Assembly: GCA_002373815.1 (NCBI GenBank)
Contig: DFKH01000088.1
Location: 1 to 12,123 of the forward strand
DNA length: 12,123 bases
Origin: Alphaproteobacteria bacterium UBA3650
GTDB lineage: Bacteria; Pseudomonadota; Alphaproteobacteria; CAAHEQ01; UBA3637
Direction: 5' to 3'
Shown here: positions 1 to 5,992 of the stretch, piece after piece
Layout of the letters: each line of letters starts with the position of its first letter
How positions within the stretch are numbered: position 1 is the first letter of the stretch
The notes under the pieces: model-generated
Told to the model about the DNA's origin: nothing
Databases searched by the model: none
The model's input: only the letters and a program-made list of their open reading frames with translations
Made by a program: the position numbers and the translations under genes

Positions 1-398
1 CCAAGGCCTCTGAAGTCGGTCCGGCTGCCGGAACCTACGTGAAGTTGCAGCAGGCATTCTATGCTGAACAGAATCAGTTTGGTGGCTGGTCTCAAATCGG
101 TTATACAGCACCGGGTTCTGGCGAAACGACTAACTTCTTTTACGGAGAAAACTTTGATCACAGCACAACGACCGCTGCTGCGAGTGGCGTTGGTTGGGCT
201 GCAGACAACAAGGTTGTATTGAACGAATGTGCTAAGGGTACCGGAATTACCAGCCGTAATGCTACTGGTGTTACTGACGCTAACTGGAAAATTACGGTTT
301 CTGCAAATACCGCATCTGGCGGTGATGTGACGTTCACATCTGCTGTAAAAACCGCCAACTGTAGAGCTCTGACTCCGTCTTTTGAAGCTATTAAGTAG
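1..398 (+). CDS. Type IV pilin-like major subunit, 3' part (5' end outside window)
   Basis: The reading frame is open from base 3 (K-A-S-E-V-G-P-A-A-G-T-Y...) to the TAG at 396-398, giving about 131 visible residues. The KASEV segment fits the end of the exposed N-terminal helix of a type IV pilin. The rest is a small, Gly/Thr/Ser/Ala-rich globular domain with two cysteines (LNEC and TANC) that could form the C-terminal disulfide loop typical of pilins. It ends LTPSFEAIK. The prepilin leader and hydrophobic helix would lie upstream of the window and cannot be seen. A GTG at 39 is an internal Val codon, not a start, because the frame continues upstream with pilin-like sequence. A terminator follows 18 bases after the stop. 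The product would be exported to the inner membrane and assembled into a pilus used for adhesion or motility. The pilin assignment rests on pattern, not on a visible leader. Confidence 0.72.
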   Translation, partial: KASEVGPAAGTYVKLQQAFYAEQNQFGGWSQIGYTAPGSGETTNFFYGENFDHSTTTAAASGVGWAADNKVVLNECAKGTGITSRNATGVTDANWKITVSANTASGGDVTFTSAVKTANCRALTPSFEAIK

Positions 399-415
399 TT
401 TTAAAATGAAATTGC

Positions 416-450
416 AAAAGAGTCTTCCTTATCAAAGGGAGACTTTTTTG
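416..450 (+). terminator. Rho-independent terminator of the plus-strand pilin gene
   Basis: Bases 421-430 pair with 435-444, ten pairs including one G-U, around a four-base loop (ATCA). A T run follows immediately from 444. An A run precedes the stem, so the hairpin may also work weakly in the opposite direction. It lies just after the pilin stop codon. Confidence 0.85.
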
Positions 451-457
451 TATTTGC

Positions 458-482
458 AAAAAAAAGCTCCCTCAAAAGAGGG
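458..482 (-). terminator. Rho-independent terminator of the minus-strand pilin-like copy
   Basis: Read on the minus strand, CCCTC (482-478) and GAGGG (473-469) form a five-pair stem around TTTT. It is followed by AGC and then eight T (the A run at 458-465). It sits about 35 bases beyond the TAA of the minus-strand pilin-like copy. The short 119-base convergent spacer therefore holds one terminator for each direction. Confidence 0.75.
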
Positions 483-517
483 TGTTTCTTTGTTTTAGTG
501 GTGATACAAAATAGCTA

Positions 518-886
518 TTACTTGCCAATCTTATCGAAAGACGGAGTAAGCTGAGAACAGTTAGTCGAGGCTGTGTATCTGACGCTGTTGCCGTTGGTAT
601 TTGCAGTAATGGAAATTGACTAGTTCGCAGCCTCAATTGCAGCGCTAGCCTGTGCTGCGCAATCATTTAAAGCGACGAGGTTACGTACACCCCAAACCTT
701 GGTTGCGCTTGAGAACGTGCTGATTGCTACTGTTTCGCCGTTAGCTGCAGGACTTGCGGCAAGATAGCCAAAGTTTGTCGTTGCACCTTCGGTTGATGCA
801 GAGGTTGAACCCGGAGCAACATAACCAATCAGTTTCCAGGAACCAACTGCGTTAGCTTCACTCACATAAGCATCCTGCAACTTCAC
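518..886 (-). pseudogene. N-terminally truncated pilin copy with in-frame amber codon (dead gene or silent cassette)
   Basis: On the minus strand the frame from 886 to the TAA at 518-520 gives a protein that aligns along its whole length with the globular part of the pilin at 1-398. Both start V-KLQ, share an IGY-APGS segment, have paired cysteines (LNDC, TNC) and end LTPSF-x-x-I-x-K. The frame is broken once, by TAG at 620-622. The plus-strand pilin reads ANW-K-ITVSANT where this copy reads AAN-stop-SISITANT, so a single TGG-to-TAG change explains the break. Restoring it would give about 122 residues against 119 in the pilin from its V-KLQ. Upstream of the GTG (884-886) there is no pilin leader, no hydrophobic helix and no evident start signal. 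The copy keeps a terminator. It may be an eroding duplicate or a silent donor of pilin variants. The sequence alone cannot decide. Confidence 0.8.
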
Positions 887-888
887 GT
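875..888 (-). repeat. 14-base block identical to the pilin gene, marking the 5' edge of the truncated copy
   Basis: The minus strand here reads ACGTGAAGTTGCAG, identical to plus-strand bases 37-50 in the pilin gene. Similarity between the two pilin copies begins at this block and is lost upstream of it, so it marks the boundary of the copied segment. Confidence 0.7.
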
Positions 889-969
889 GGTTGCTGCTGT
901 GATTGCCCTGTTTTAAAAAGTTTACGGGAATTTCGTAGTCTAAAGTATCTTCAAAAGCGTGTTAACTAT

Positions 970-1202
970 ATGGATGGAGAATGTTTTTCCATTCAGAAAA
1001 ATGGAGAAATTCAGAATGAATATAGATGATTATTGTAGACCTTACCAAGTTTAATAAGCCAAAAGACAAAATCGTGAAGTATTCGCATTTGTCCAAGGAA
1101 AAAGTTCTTAGTTCAATATCACAAATGGAACCCAGCGCTTGTAAAAGCGTTCTTGGAATTTTATGGGCGAAAGGATGGGGTTGTGATCGCCTTGGACTAT
1201 GA
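970..1202 (+). other. Two tiny overlapping reading frames, possibly a gene remnant
   Basis: One frame runs from ATG 970 to TGA 1027-1029 (20 codons with stop). A second starts at ATG 1026, overlapping the first stop as ATGA, and runs 58 residues to TGA 1200-1202. The second begins MIIVDLTKFNKPKDK and looks protein-like over its first half, but its second half is antisense to the neighbouring membrane-enzyme gene. The two frames together could be one frameshifted remnant of an older gene. I do not recognise a family, and chance is a real alternative. Otherwise the 221 bases between 887 and 1107 show no clear gene, RNA or promoter. Confidence 0.15.
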
Positions 1203-2370
1203 ATTTAGTGCTCGGGTACTTGCGTGCTAAATTTGCGATTGATGAGAGTGTGTGCGCCAAGCGCTTTGTGTAAGCGGAATCTATTGCATCTGCTTTGCTA
1301 TTGTAGATATTCGAAAATTCCTGCATCGGGAACTTTGTATCTCTGGTAGTCCATGTAATAAAGTGTTTTTGTGTAGTGTCAGCGAGGATGGTGTCTATTT
1401 TGGAAATCATTACTGCGTCGTCAAGTCCGTTGTTGTATAGGGCTTCGGTAAAGCCGATGTTTCTGATGTATTCGAATCGACGGTGTTCGAGACTGTCGGT
1501 GCCGAGAAAGAAAGTTGTGTTGTAGCCGTTGGTTGCAAATGTTTTGGGCAAAAATGTTGTGTCTCTGCGACCTGTGGAATCTCGTGTAATCGTTTGGATT
1601 AAATCTTCTCGTTCGGCGGTGCGTGTGCGGCTATACATGCGGTTGTGAATGCCTGCGGTTGTTTTGACTTCATCGAAAATTTCTAGCTGATTTTCGAAAC
1701 GGTTAATGTCGAGTGGTACGCCCCAGCTTTCGACGAGTATGATGACGTTGTCTCGTGTTGTGTCGATGTAATTCCGCGTGATGGTAACGGAATCTGTGAC
1801 GATGTAATTTTTTTTGAAATTGTCTGCGATTTCAGTTCTTTGAACGGGTTTTGGTGCTGTGCGTTCGAGATAATCAATTGTAGGAAACTGCGCTAATGGT
1901 TGTGCTGCATAATAATTAAGGGCGGCTAAATGGAGTATTAGCGAAATGAATAAGATGAAGCAGATTGTATTGAACTTAAACGGCTTTATTTTCCAAACCA
2001 TGGCGATAGCGAGTCCGCACGTGGCGAATGGTAAAATGCCATACCATCCCGTGATTTGCATTTTTATGGCGAGTAGATTTTGTAAATCAATCCAGGCGAT
2101 TGAATAAAGTAAAATGCATAATAGAACGAAGATGAGTGCGTATAAAGATTGTATCGGATTTTGTAAAAGTCTTCTCAATGTCGTTGACGCTTCGGCTTTG
2201 CTCAGCGACCTTGACAGTTTTTCTCTCACAAGAGTAATTAACAGTAACAGCGCGAAATATTCGTAGCCGAACAGCCCATGTATTATGTCTTGCCCTTTTT
2301 CGAAGGTAATCAAAAAGGGAACGATTGTAATGAGGGCGCTTGCGATTAGCGGGTAAAGGAGACGTTGCAT
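1108..2370 (-). CDS. Membrane-anchored sulfatase/LTA-synthase-fold enzyme (probable phospho-group transferase)
   Basis: The 420-residue protein has about five hydrophobic segments (near residues 1-23, 37-48, 76-94, 108-127 and 134-155), followed by a soluble domain from about 205 facing the periplasm. This is the layout of lipoteichoic-acid synthases and EptA-type phosphoethanolamine transferases. In the domain, NVIILVESWG (208-217) supplies the metal-ligand Glu214. The segment RTRTAERED (248-256) holds the likely nucleophile Thr. GDHN (394-397) supplies the metal-binding Asp and His. The family's usual second His before a Pro (H-P or H-x-P) is not obvious; the region reads TTRDTKFP. In a Gram-negative cell this would transfer a phospho-alcohol group to lipid A or a surface glycan, rather than make teichoic acid. 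Its ATG overlaps the upstream stop as TAATG behind a strong ribosome binding site, so translation is probably coupled. The exact substrate is unknown. Confidence 0.75.
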   Translation of the reverse strand: MQRLLYPLIASALITIVPFLITFEKGQDIIHGLFGYEYFALLLLITLVREKLSRSLSKAEASTTLRRLLQNPIQSLYALIFVLLCILLYSIAWIDLQNLLAIKMQITGWYGILPFATCGLAIAMVWKIKPFKFNTICFILFISLILHLAALNYYAAQPLAQFPTIDYLERTAPKPVQRTEIADNFKKNYIVTDSVTITRNYIDTTRDNVIILVESWGVPLDINRFENQLEIFDEVKTTAGIHNRMYSRTRTAEREDLIQTITRDSTGRRDTTFLPKTFATNGYNTTFFLGTDSLEHRRFEYIRNIGFTEALYNNGLDDAVMISKIDTILADTTQKHFITWTTRDTKFPMQEFSNIYNSKADAIDSAYTKRLAHTLSSIANLARKYPSTKFIVQGDHNPILSPIKFQERFYKRWVPFVILN

Positions 2371-4109
2371 TATTGGGCCTCCTTCGACAACGTATCGGCG
2401 GGCAATGCCAAGCGATATTTATAAAAGTTCATTTCGCCAAATGTGGCTAGGGTGTCTATTGTAACGCTGTCGTAATAATGCCTTTGCAGAAAATCGGCAA
2501 GGTTGGGCTCGTTTAATACAATTACGTTGTCGTGTACGACATCTTTGATTGGGTTGGTGATGCCGTATTCCTTCAAAGCTTCTGTGACTTCGGGTAGGTA
2601 TGGAGTCCAATATCCGAAAGATACCGTATTGCGATAAATACCGATGGGCTCGGCCAAATAGGGCGGGTTGCGGTGATGGCTGAATCGCATAAATGCGTTC
2701 ATGCTGAGCAAGAACATTTTATCGGGTTGCTTGTTGATATAGTTGAAAACTTGTTTGTAGTCAGTGGTGTCTTCTATAGCGATTGTACGAGATTTCCCAG
2801 AAGTTGGGTCGCGGACGATTTCGCCGGATGTTGCATATGAAAAAATGTTTGCGATGGCGATAAAACCAAGTACAATATAAATTGCTTTTTTAGGAACATT
2901 CAGTGAGAATTTGCCGAAAAGAGGAATGGTAAGAACGGCTGCGTAGAGCCAGAATCCGCTTCCGACGCGGTAAACTAATCGGCCTATTGCTAGCAGGTAT
3001 GCCATTAAAGCCAGGATGATAAATAGTGATGCCCAAAGGTATAAAAATTTTTTAGGATTAGTTAAATAGACGAATAGGCATAGTATAAACCAAGTCCAGA
3101 AAAGTGGCGAATTCAGAGCGTTCCCTAGTGCAGAAAGCAAATTATGGGGAATTTTTTCTATTGGGTTTGTATCGCGGTATGGTGGGATGATGCCTGTATA
3201 GCGCATGAGGCTATCAACGGAAAAAACTTCGGTGTCGTAGAGAGTCCATTCCGTGAGCATGTGATAATCTTTTCCGGAAAGTCCGAGTTCTTCTGAGTCT
3301 TCGTAAACGGCGTTTTGGTTGTAATTGCTGTTGTCTCCTAAAATGACTCGTGGATTTTGAAATTTAATAAAGTTGCCGTATTCGGGGGCTTTGTAAATAT
3401 TTTGGTCAAAAATGTGCATAGTGAAAGCACTTACGAAAAGAATCGCGAGGCTTGCTAGAACCTGAGTTTTTGCTTTCCAACAATCGCGGAGTATAAATAA
3501 AAGCCCGAGGCAAAAAAAAGGCATGCCCATGAGAAACGCCTGCCAACGCATCACAGAACCCCAGAGCATCAATGCAACGCCCAAAACAAAAGGTGCGGCC
3601 TCTGTAACACTCGCACGCACGTCATTGCGAGCCCCGTTAGGGGCGTGGCAATCCAGTGTTTTCTTTTTCGAAATCACTCCATATGCGAACAGCAGCATTC
3701 CCGCCGCACTCAGTATCGAAGCACATTGCGTAAACTGCACAACAAGATAGAAGTCGCTTGCGAAAAGAGCTATAAATAATGCGGTTAGAATTGTGCCCCA
3801 ACGCTCACCGCATCGCTGTAGCAACACGTAACCGATGACGGTGAATGACAGAAATACTGCAAACATTTCGCCGATGTAATACCAGCCAATTTTAGGGAAA
3901 AGGTGGTACAGTGGCAACAGCGCGGAACCGTAAATCGCGTTGACGAAAATCAGGTGAGGGTTGTATTCTGTGCCCAGGGCGCCCGTGAGCCTTGCTGCCA
4001 TAAAGTAGTCGTCGATTGCACCAAATTTAAGGTCTCCGAAAATGAGGCAAAGCGCAAGAAAGAACAGGTTAATGGCTATAGAATAAACAAGGGCTCTTTT
4101 AATAGGCAT
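2370..4109 (-). CDS. Large polytopic membrane protein, glycosyltransferase-C-like
   Basis: From the preferred start (MPIKRALVYS) the protein has 579 residues with about ten hydrophobic segments over its first 420 residues and a soluble C-terminal part. An Asp-Asp pair in the first extramembrane loop (FGAIDDYFMAARL, near residue 33) resembles the acidic loop motif of GT-C enzymes that use lipid-linked sugars. That suggests a periplasmic glycosyltransferase acting on a surface glycan, but I cannot name a family. An in-frame start at 4160 would add 17 residues (MKHMTNANH...) and would overlap the divergent GT4 coding region. I prefer 4109 because a clear hydrophobic helix follows directly and the start then sits just beyond the intergenic A/T palindrome. 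Residues about 153-164 come from a translated palindromic repeat between two membrane segments. The downstream partner is the sulfatase-fold enzyme, so the two may act on the same glycan. Confidence 0.6.
   Translation of the reverse strand: MPIKRALVYSIAINLFFLALCLIFGDLKFGAIDDYFMAARLTGALGTEYNPHLIFVNAIYGSALLPLYHLFPKIGWYYIGEMFAVFLSFTVIGYVLLQRCGERWGTILTALFIALFASDFYLVVQFTQCASILSAAGMLLFAYGVISKKKTLDCHAPNGARNDVRASVTEAAPFVLGVALMLWGSVMRWQAFLMGMPFFCLGLLFILRDCWKAKTQVLASLAILFVSAFTMHIFDQNIYKAPEYGNFIKFQNPRVILGDNSNYNQNAVYEDSEELGLSGKDYHMLTEWTLYDTEVFSVDSLMRYTGIIPPYRDTNPIEKIPHNLLSALGNALNSPLFWTWFILCLFVYLTNPKKFLYLWASLFIILALMAYLLAIGRLVYRVGSGFWLYAAVLTIPLFGKFSLNVPKKAIYIVLGFIAIANIFSYATSGEIVRDPTSGKSRTIAIEDTTDYKQVFNYINKQPDKMFLLSMNAFMRFSHHRNPPYLAEPIGIYRNTVSFGYWTPYLPEVTEALKEYGITNPIKDVVHDNVIVLNEPNLADFLQRHYYDSVTIDTLATFGEMNFYKYRLALPADTLSKEAQ
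2378..2384 (-). promoter_or_regulatory. Strong ribosome binding site at a TAATG junction
   Basis: The minus strand reads AAGGAGG, seven bases before the ATG at 2368-2370 and inside the last codons of the upstream membrane gene. The upstream stop (TAA, 2370-2372) shares one base with the ATG. This fixes the start of the sulfatase-fold gene and suggests coupled translation. It is the clearest Shine-Dalgarno sequence I noticed in the window. Confidence 0.8.
3621..3653. repeat. GTCATT-headed palindromic repeat inserted in frame in the membrane-protein gene
   Basis: Starting GTCATTGCGAG, this element has an outer stem ATTGC (3624-3628) pairing with GCAAT (3648-3652), and an inner stem CCCC (3632-3635) pairing with GGGG (3640-3643) around GTTA. 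Sequences of the GTCATTGCGAG...GCAATCC type are known as dispersed intergenic palindromes in many bacteria. Here it lies inside a gene and is read on the minus strand as DCHAPNGARND, with the frame kept open. It falls in a loop after SKKK, where extra residues may be tolerated. Confidence 0.7.
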
Positions 4110-4113
4110 GTGG

Positions 4114-4127
4114 AAAATATATATTTT
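4114..4127. promoter_or_regulatory. Perfect A/T palindrome between divergent starts, candidate bidirectional -10 region
   Basis: The 24 bases between the divergent ATGs (4109 on minus, 4134 on plus) contain AAAATATATATTTT, which equals its own reverse complement. Each strand therefore offers the same TATA-rich -10-like sequence. The palindrome ends 4 bases from the minus start codon and 6 from the plus start codon, so transcripts starting there would have almost no leader. Neither gene has a clear ribosome binding site, which fits that reading. The promoter role is inferred. Composition alone could make such a sequence by chance in an A/T-rich gap. Confidence 0.4.
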
Positions 4128-4133
4128 TTGAAT

Positions 4134-5291
4134 ATGATTCGCGTTTGTCATGTGCTTCACGGAATAGTAGGCGGTGGTTCAGAACAGGTTGTGCTGAACT
4201 ATTGTTCCCGTATGCGCGATATTCAATTTGATTTGCTGTATCAGTACGAACCGAATCCGCAAATTTTGGAACGATTCAATGAGGCTGGAATCAATTGCAT
4301 CCAGATTCCTGATAAAGTCCATCATCCGTTGAAGCATCTTTGGACGATGTATAAGCTTTTTAAGCGCGGTCATTACGATGTTGTTCATTGCCATTTAGAT
4401 TGGTATATGAACAGCTATGTGTGCTTTTTAGCTATGCTTGCCGGCATTAAAAAACGTATTGCCCATCATCACCAAGCCTATGTTTCAAATTGTCATTCCG
4501 GCCCGTCGTTCCGACCTCCGAGCCGGAACCTTGCTGGGAACTTCAGCTCGTCATTCCGGGCTTTGGCCCGGAATCACCTTTGCTTTTTATTCCGCATACC
4601 CTGCAAATTATTCGCAACTTATTGGCTCGCTTGTGGTGAAGCCGCTGCGATTAACGGTTGGGGAAAAAAAGCAGTTGCCAAAGGTCGTGTGACTATTCTC
4701 CCGAATGCAATTGACCCGGAACGATATAGGTTTAATGAAAATGCTCGTAAAGAAATTCGTACACAGTACGGACTCAAGAAAGATGATTTTGTTATCGGAC
4801 ATGTAGGGCGATTTTATCCGCAAAAGAATCATGATTTCTTGATTGATGTATTTAATGAGGTTCACAAGCAAAGACCGATTGCAAAGCTTTTGTTGCTCGG
4901 TGATGGGCCTCTGCAAGACAATATTCGGCAGAAAGTTGAAGCGTTAGGAATAGCAGACTCTGTTATATTTGCCGGTTTACAAAAGGATCCGGCTCCGTTC
5001 TATAGTGCGATGGATGTATTTGCGTTCCCGTCGTTATGGGAAGGGCTACCTTTGACGCTTGTTGAAGCGCAATATTCGGGCTTGCCTTGTGTGGTAAGCA
5101 ATAACGTTACCACAGAAGCAATAATAGCGCAAAATGTTTGCCCACTAGCACTCAAAGACACTAAACCTTGGTGCAAAAAAATAAAACAATTTCAGGCAAC
5201 AAAAGTCAATCGTTCTATCGAAATTAATGACAACCAATACAACATCAACAATTGCTATAAAAAACTGAAATCACTTTATCAAAGTCCATAA
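4134..5291 (+). CDS. GT4-family (GT-B fold) glycosyltransferase with a repeat-derived insert
   Basis: The 385-residue protein begins MIRVCHVLHGIVGGGSEQVV, the Gly-rich N-terminal loop of GT4 enzymes. The C-terminal donor domain has the family's landmarks in order: ILPNAIDPERY (188-198), IGHVGRFYPQKNHDFLI (221-237), LLLGDGPL (253-260), VIFAG (277-281) and the nucleotide-sugar-binding FPSLWEGLPLTLVEA (298-312). It would transfer a sugar from an NDP-sugar to the growing lipid-linked glycan at the cytoplasmic membrane face. The frame is open upstream to 3903, but that part is antisense to the membrane gene, so I start at ATG 4134. Residues about 119-150 (from NCHSG to NHLCF) are encoded by a double palindrome and sit between HHHQAY and FRIPCKLFATYWLACG, which would otherwise join naturally. 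The insert may alter the acceptor site or be harmless. The last 21 bases overlap the convergent GT32 gene. Confidence 0.85.
   Translation: MIRVCHVLHGIVGGGSEQVVLNYCSRMRDIQFDLLYQYEPNPQILERFNEAGINCIQIPDKVHHPLKHLWTMYKLFKRGHYDVVHCHLDWYMNSYVCFLAMLAGIKKRIAHHHQAYVSNCHSGPSFRPPSRNLAGNFSSSFRALARNHLCFLFRIPCKLFATYWLACGEAAAINGWGKKAVAKGRVTILPNAIDPERYRFNENARKEIRTQYGLKKDDFVIGHVGRFYPQKNHDFLIDVFNEVHKQRPIAKLLLLGDGPLQDNIRQKVEALGIADSVIFAGLQKDPAPFYSAMDVFAFPSLWEGLPLTLVEAQYSGLPCVVSNNVTTEAIIAQNVCPLALKDTKPWCKKIKQFQATKVNRSIEINDNQYNINNCYKKLKSLYQSP
4492..4574. repeat. Tandem pair of GTCATTCCGG-headed palindromes inside the GT4 gene
   Basis: Two units start with the same ten bases, GTCATTCCGG, at 4492-4501 and 4550-4559. 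In the first, TTCCGGC (4496-4502) pairs with GCCGGAA (4522-4528). In the second, ATTCCGGGC (4553-4561) pairs perfectly with GCCCGGAAT (4566-4574) around TTTG. The layout resembles REP-type or Rickettsia-type palindromic elements. The frame stays open through both units, adding about 32 residues that are Ser, Arg and Pro rich and unlike the flanking enzyme. Confidence 0.75.
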
Positions 5292-5990
5292 TTTCATAAT
5301 CAGTTTTTTCCCGAAAAAACGAATCATAAAATTTGCAAAACGTTGCTTTGGTCCTATCCAAGATGCCGCATAATGGTGAATCGTGCGAGTATTTTCTGAA
5401 ATCTGTATTTTACCGAATTCTGATGGTTTTGGACAAAAATAATCGGATGGATAAACATAAAAACCTTCAAATTCAATGATTCCAGGCCTCGGAATCAGTC
5501 CCTTTTCCAAAAGCATTTCAGAAAAATATTCAACAACTGTTTTTTTGTTGAGCTTCCCAGGAACAAGCTCAAAGTTCAACGCTTCATACAGGTTTAACAT
5601 GTCTTTCAATATGCCAAGCCCAGGAGCACACGCGAATCCAAGCCCGGGAGCGCAGGCAAACGCATCACGATTATCTTCAAGGCCGAAAAAAGGGCCTTTT
5701 TCAAGGATGTCGTCTATCGGCTTAATGACTTCCACATCTGTATCAAAATAAATTCCACCATGCTCGTATAAAATTTTGAATCTAGCATAGTCGCTGACAA
5801 AGGCATATTTTTTATGCTTGTAGGCTTGTGCTGTATATGGAATCTCATTTACAGCAAAATTGTCTTCATTCCATTCCTTAATCTCGTAATCAGGGAAAAA
5901 TTTTTTCCAAGATGCAATACATCTTTGCGCAAGAGGGGGTAACGCTCCTTGTCCGAACCAACAATAATGTATAACTTTGGGTATAGACAT
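5271..5990 (-). CDS. GT32-family (DXD) glycosyltransferase, capsular type
   Basis: The 239-residue protein opens IPKVIHYCWFGQG, the usual start of GT32 (OCH1-like) sugar transferases. It then has SDYARFKILYEHGGIYFDTDVEVIKP (66-91), where D83-T-D85 is the metal- and nucleotide-sugar-binding DXD motif. Near the end, TIHHYAASW (203-211) is a conserved family signature. Length is normal for the bacterial group. It would add one sugar to a lipid-linked repeat unit in the cytoplasm. Residues 111-126 are an exact tandem repeat of eight residues (FACAPGLG). The start is ATG at 5990, two bases after the upstream GT2 stop, with AAGGTG just before it. It is the last gene of the long minus-strand operon and overlaps the end of the convergent GT4 gene. 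I saw no terminator between them. Confidence 0.85.
   Translation of the reverse strand: MSIPKVIHYCWFGQGALPPLAQRCIASWKKFFPDYEIKEWNEDNFAVNEIPYTAQAYKHKKYAFVSDYARFKILYEHGGIYFDTDVEVIKPIDDILEKGPFFGLEDNRDAFACAPGLGFACAPGLGILKDMLNLYEALNFELVPGKLNKKTVVEYFSEMLLEKGLIPRPGIIEFEGFYVYPSDYFCPKPSEFGKIQISENTRTIHHYAASWIGPKQRFANFMIRFFGKKLIMKLWTLIK
5613..5660 (-). repeat. Tandem duplication of a 24-base unit encoding FACAPGLG twice
   Basis: The units 5660-5637 and 5636-5613 encode the same eight residues, FACAPGLG. They differ at five bases, all third codon positions: TTT/TTC, GCC/GCG, TGC/TGT, CCC/CCT and GGA/GGC. A PGLGF segment is familiar from this part of the GT32 family, so one unit is probably ancestral. 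Confidence 0.8.
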
Positions 5991-5992
5991 GT

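Noticed and set aside
887..916. Hydrophobic plus-strand stretch VVAAVIALF resembling a pilin N terminus
   Set aside because: It lies on the wrong strand for the pilin copy, is followed at once by a stop and has no prepilin cleavage motif.
3523..3750. Plus-strand open frame inside the membrane-protein gene
   Set aside because: It is a shadow frame crossing the palindromic repeat, with no family features.
3903..4133. Upstream in-frame extension of the GT4 glycosyltransferase
   Set aside because: It is antisense to the membrane-protein gene and has no glycosyltransferase sequence. The normal family N terminus starts at ATG 4134.
4110..4160. Longer start of the membrane protein at 4160
   Set aside because: It would overlap the divergent GT4 coding region, and the added residues are polar and unlike a membrane-protein leader. 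I kept 4109 but this is not proven.
4608..4916. Minus-strand open frame opposite the GT4 gene
   Set aside because: It is antisense to a conserved donor domain and has no start signal or recognisable motif.
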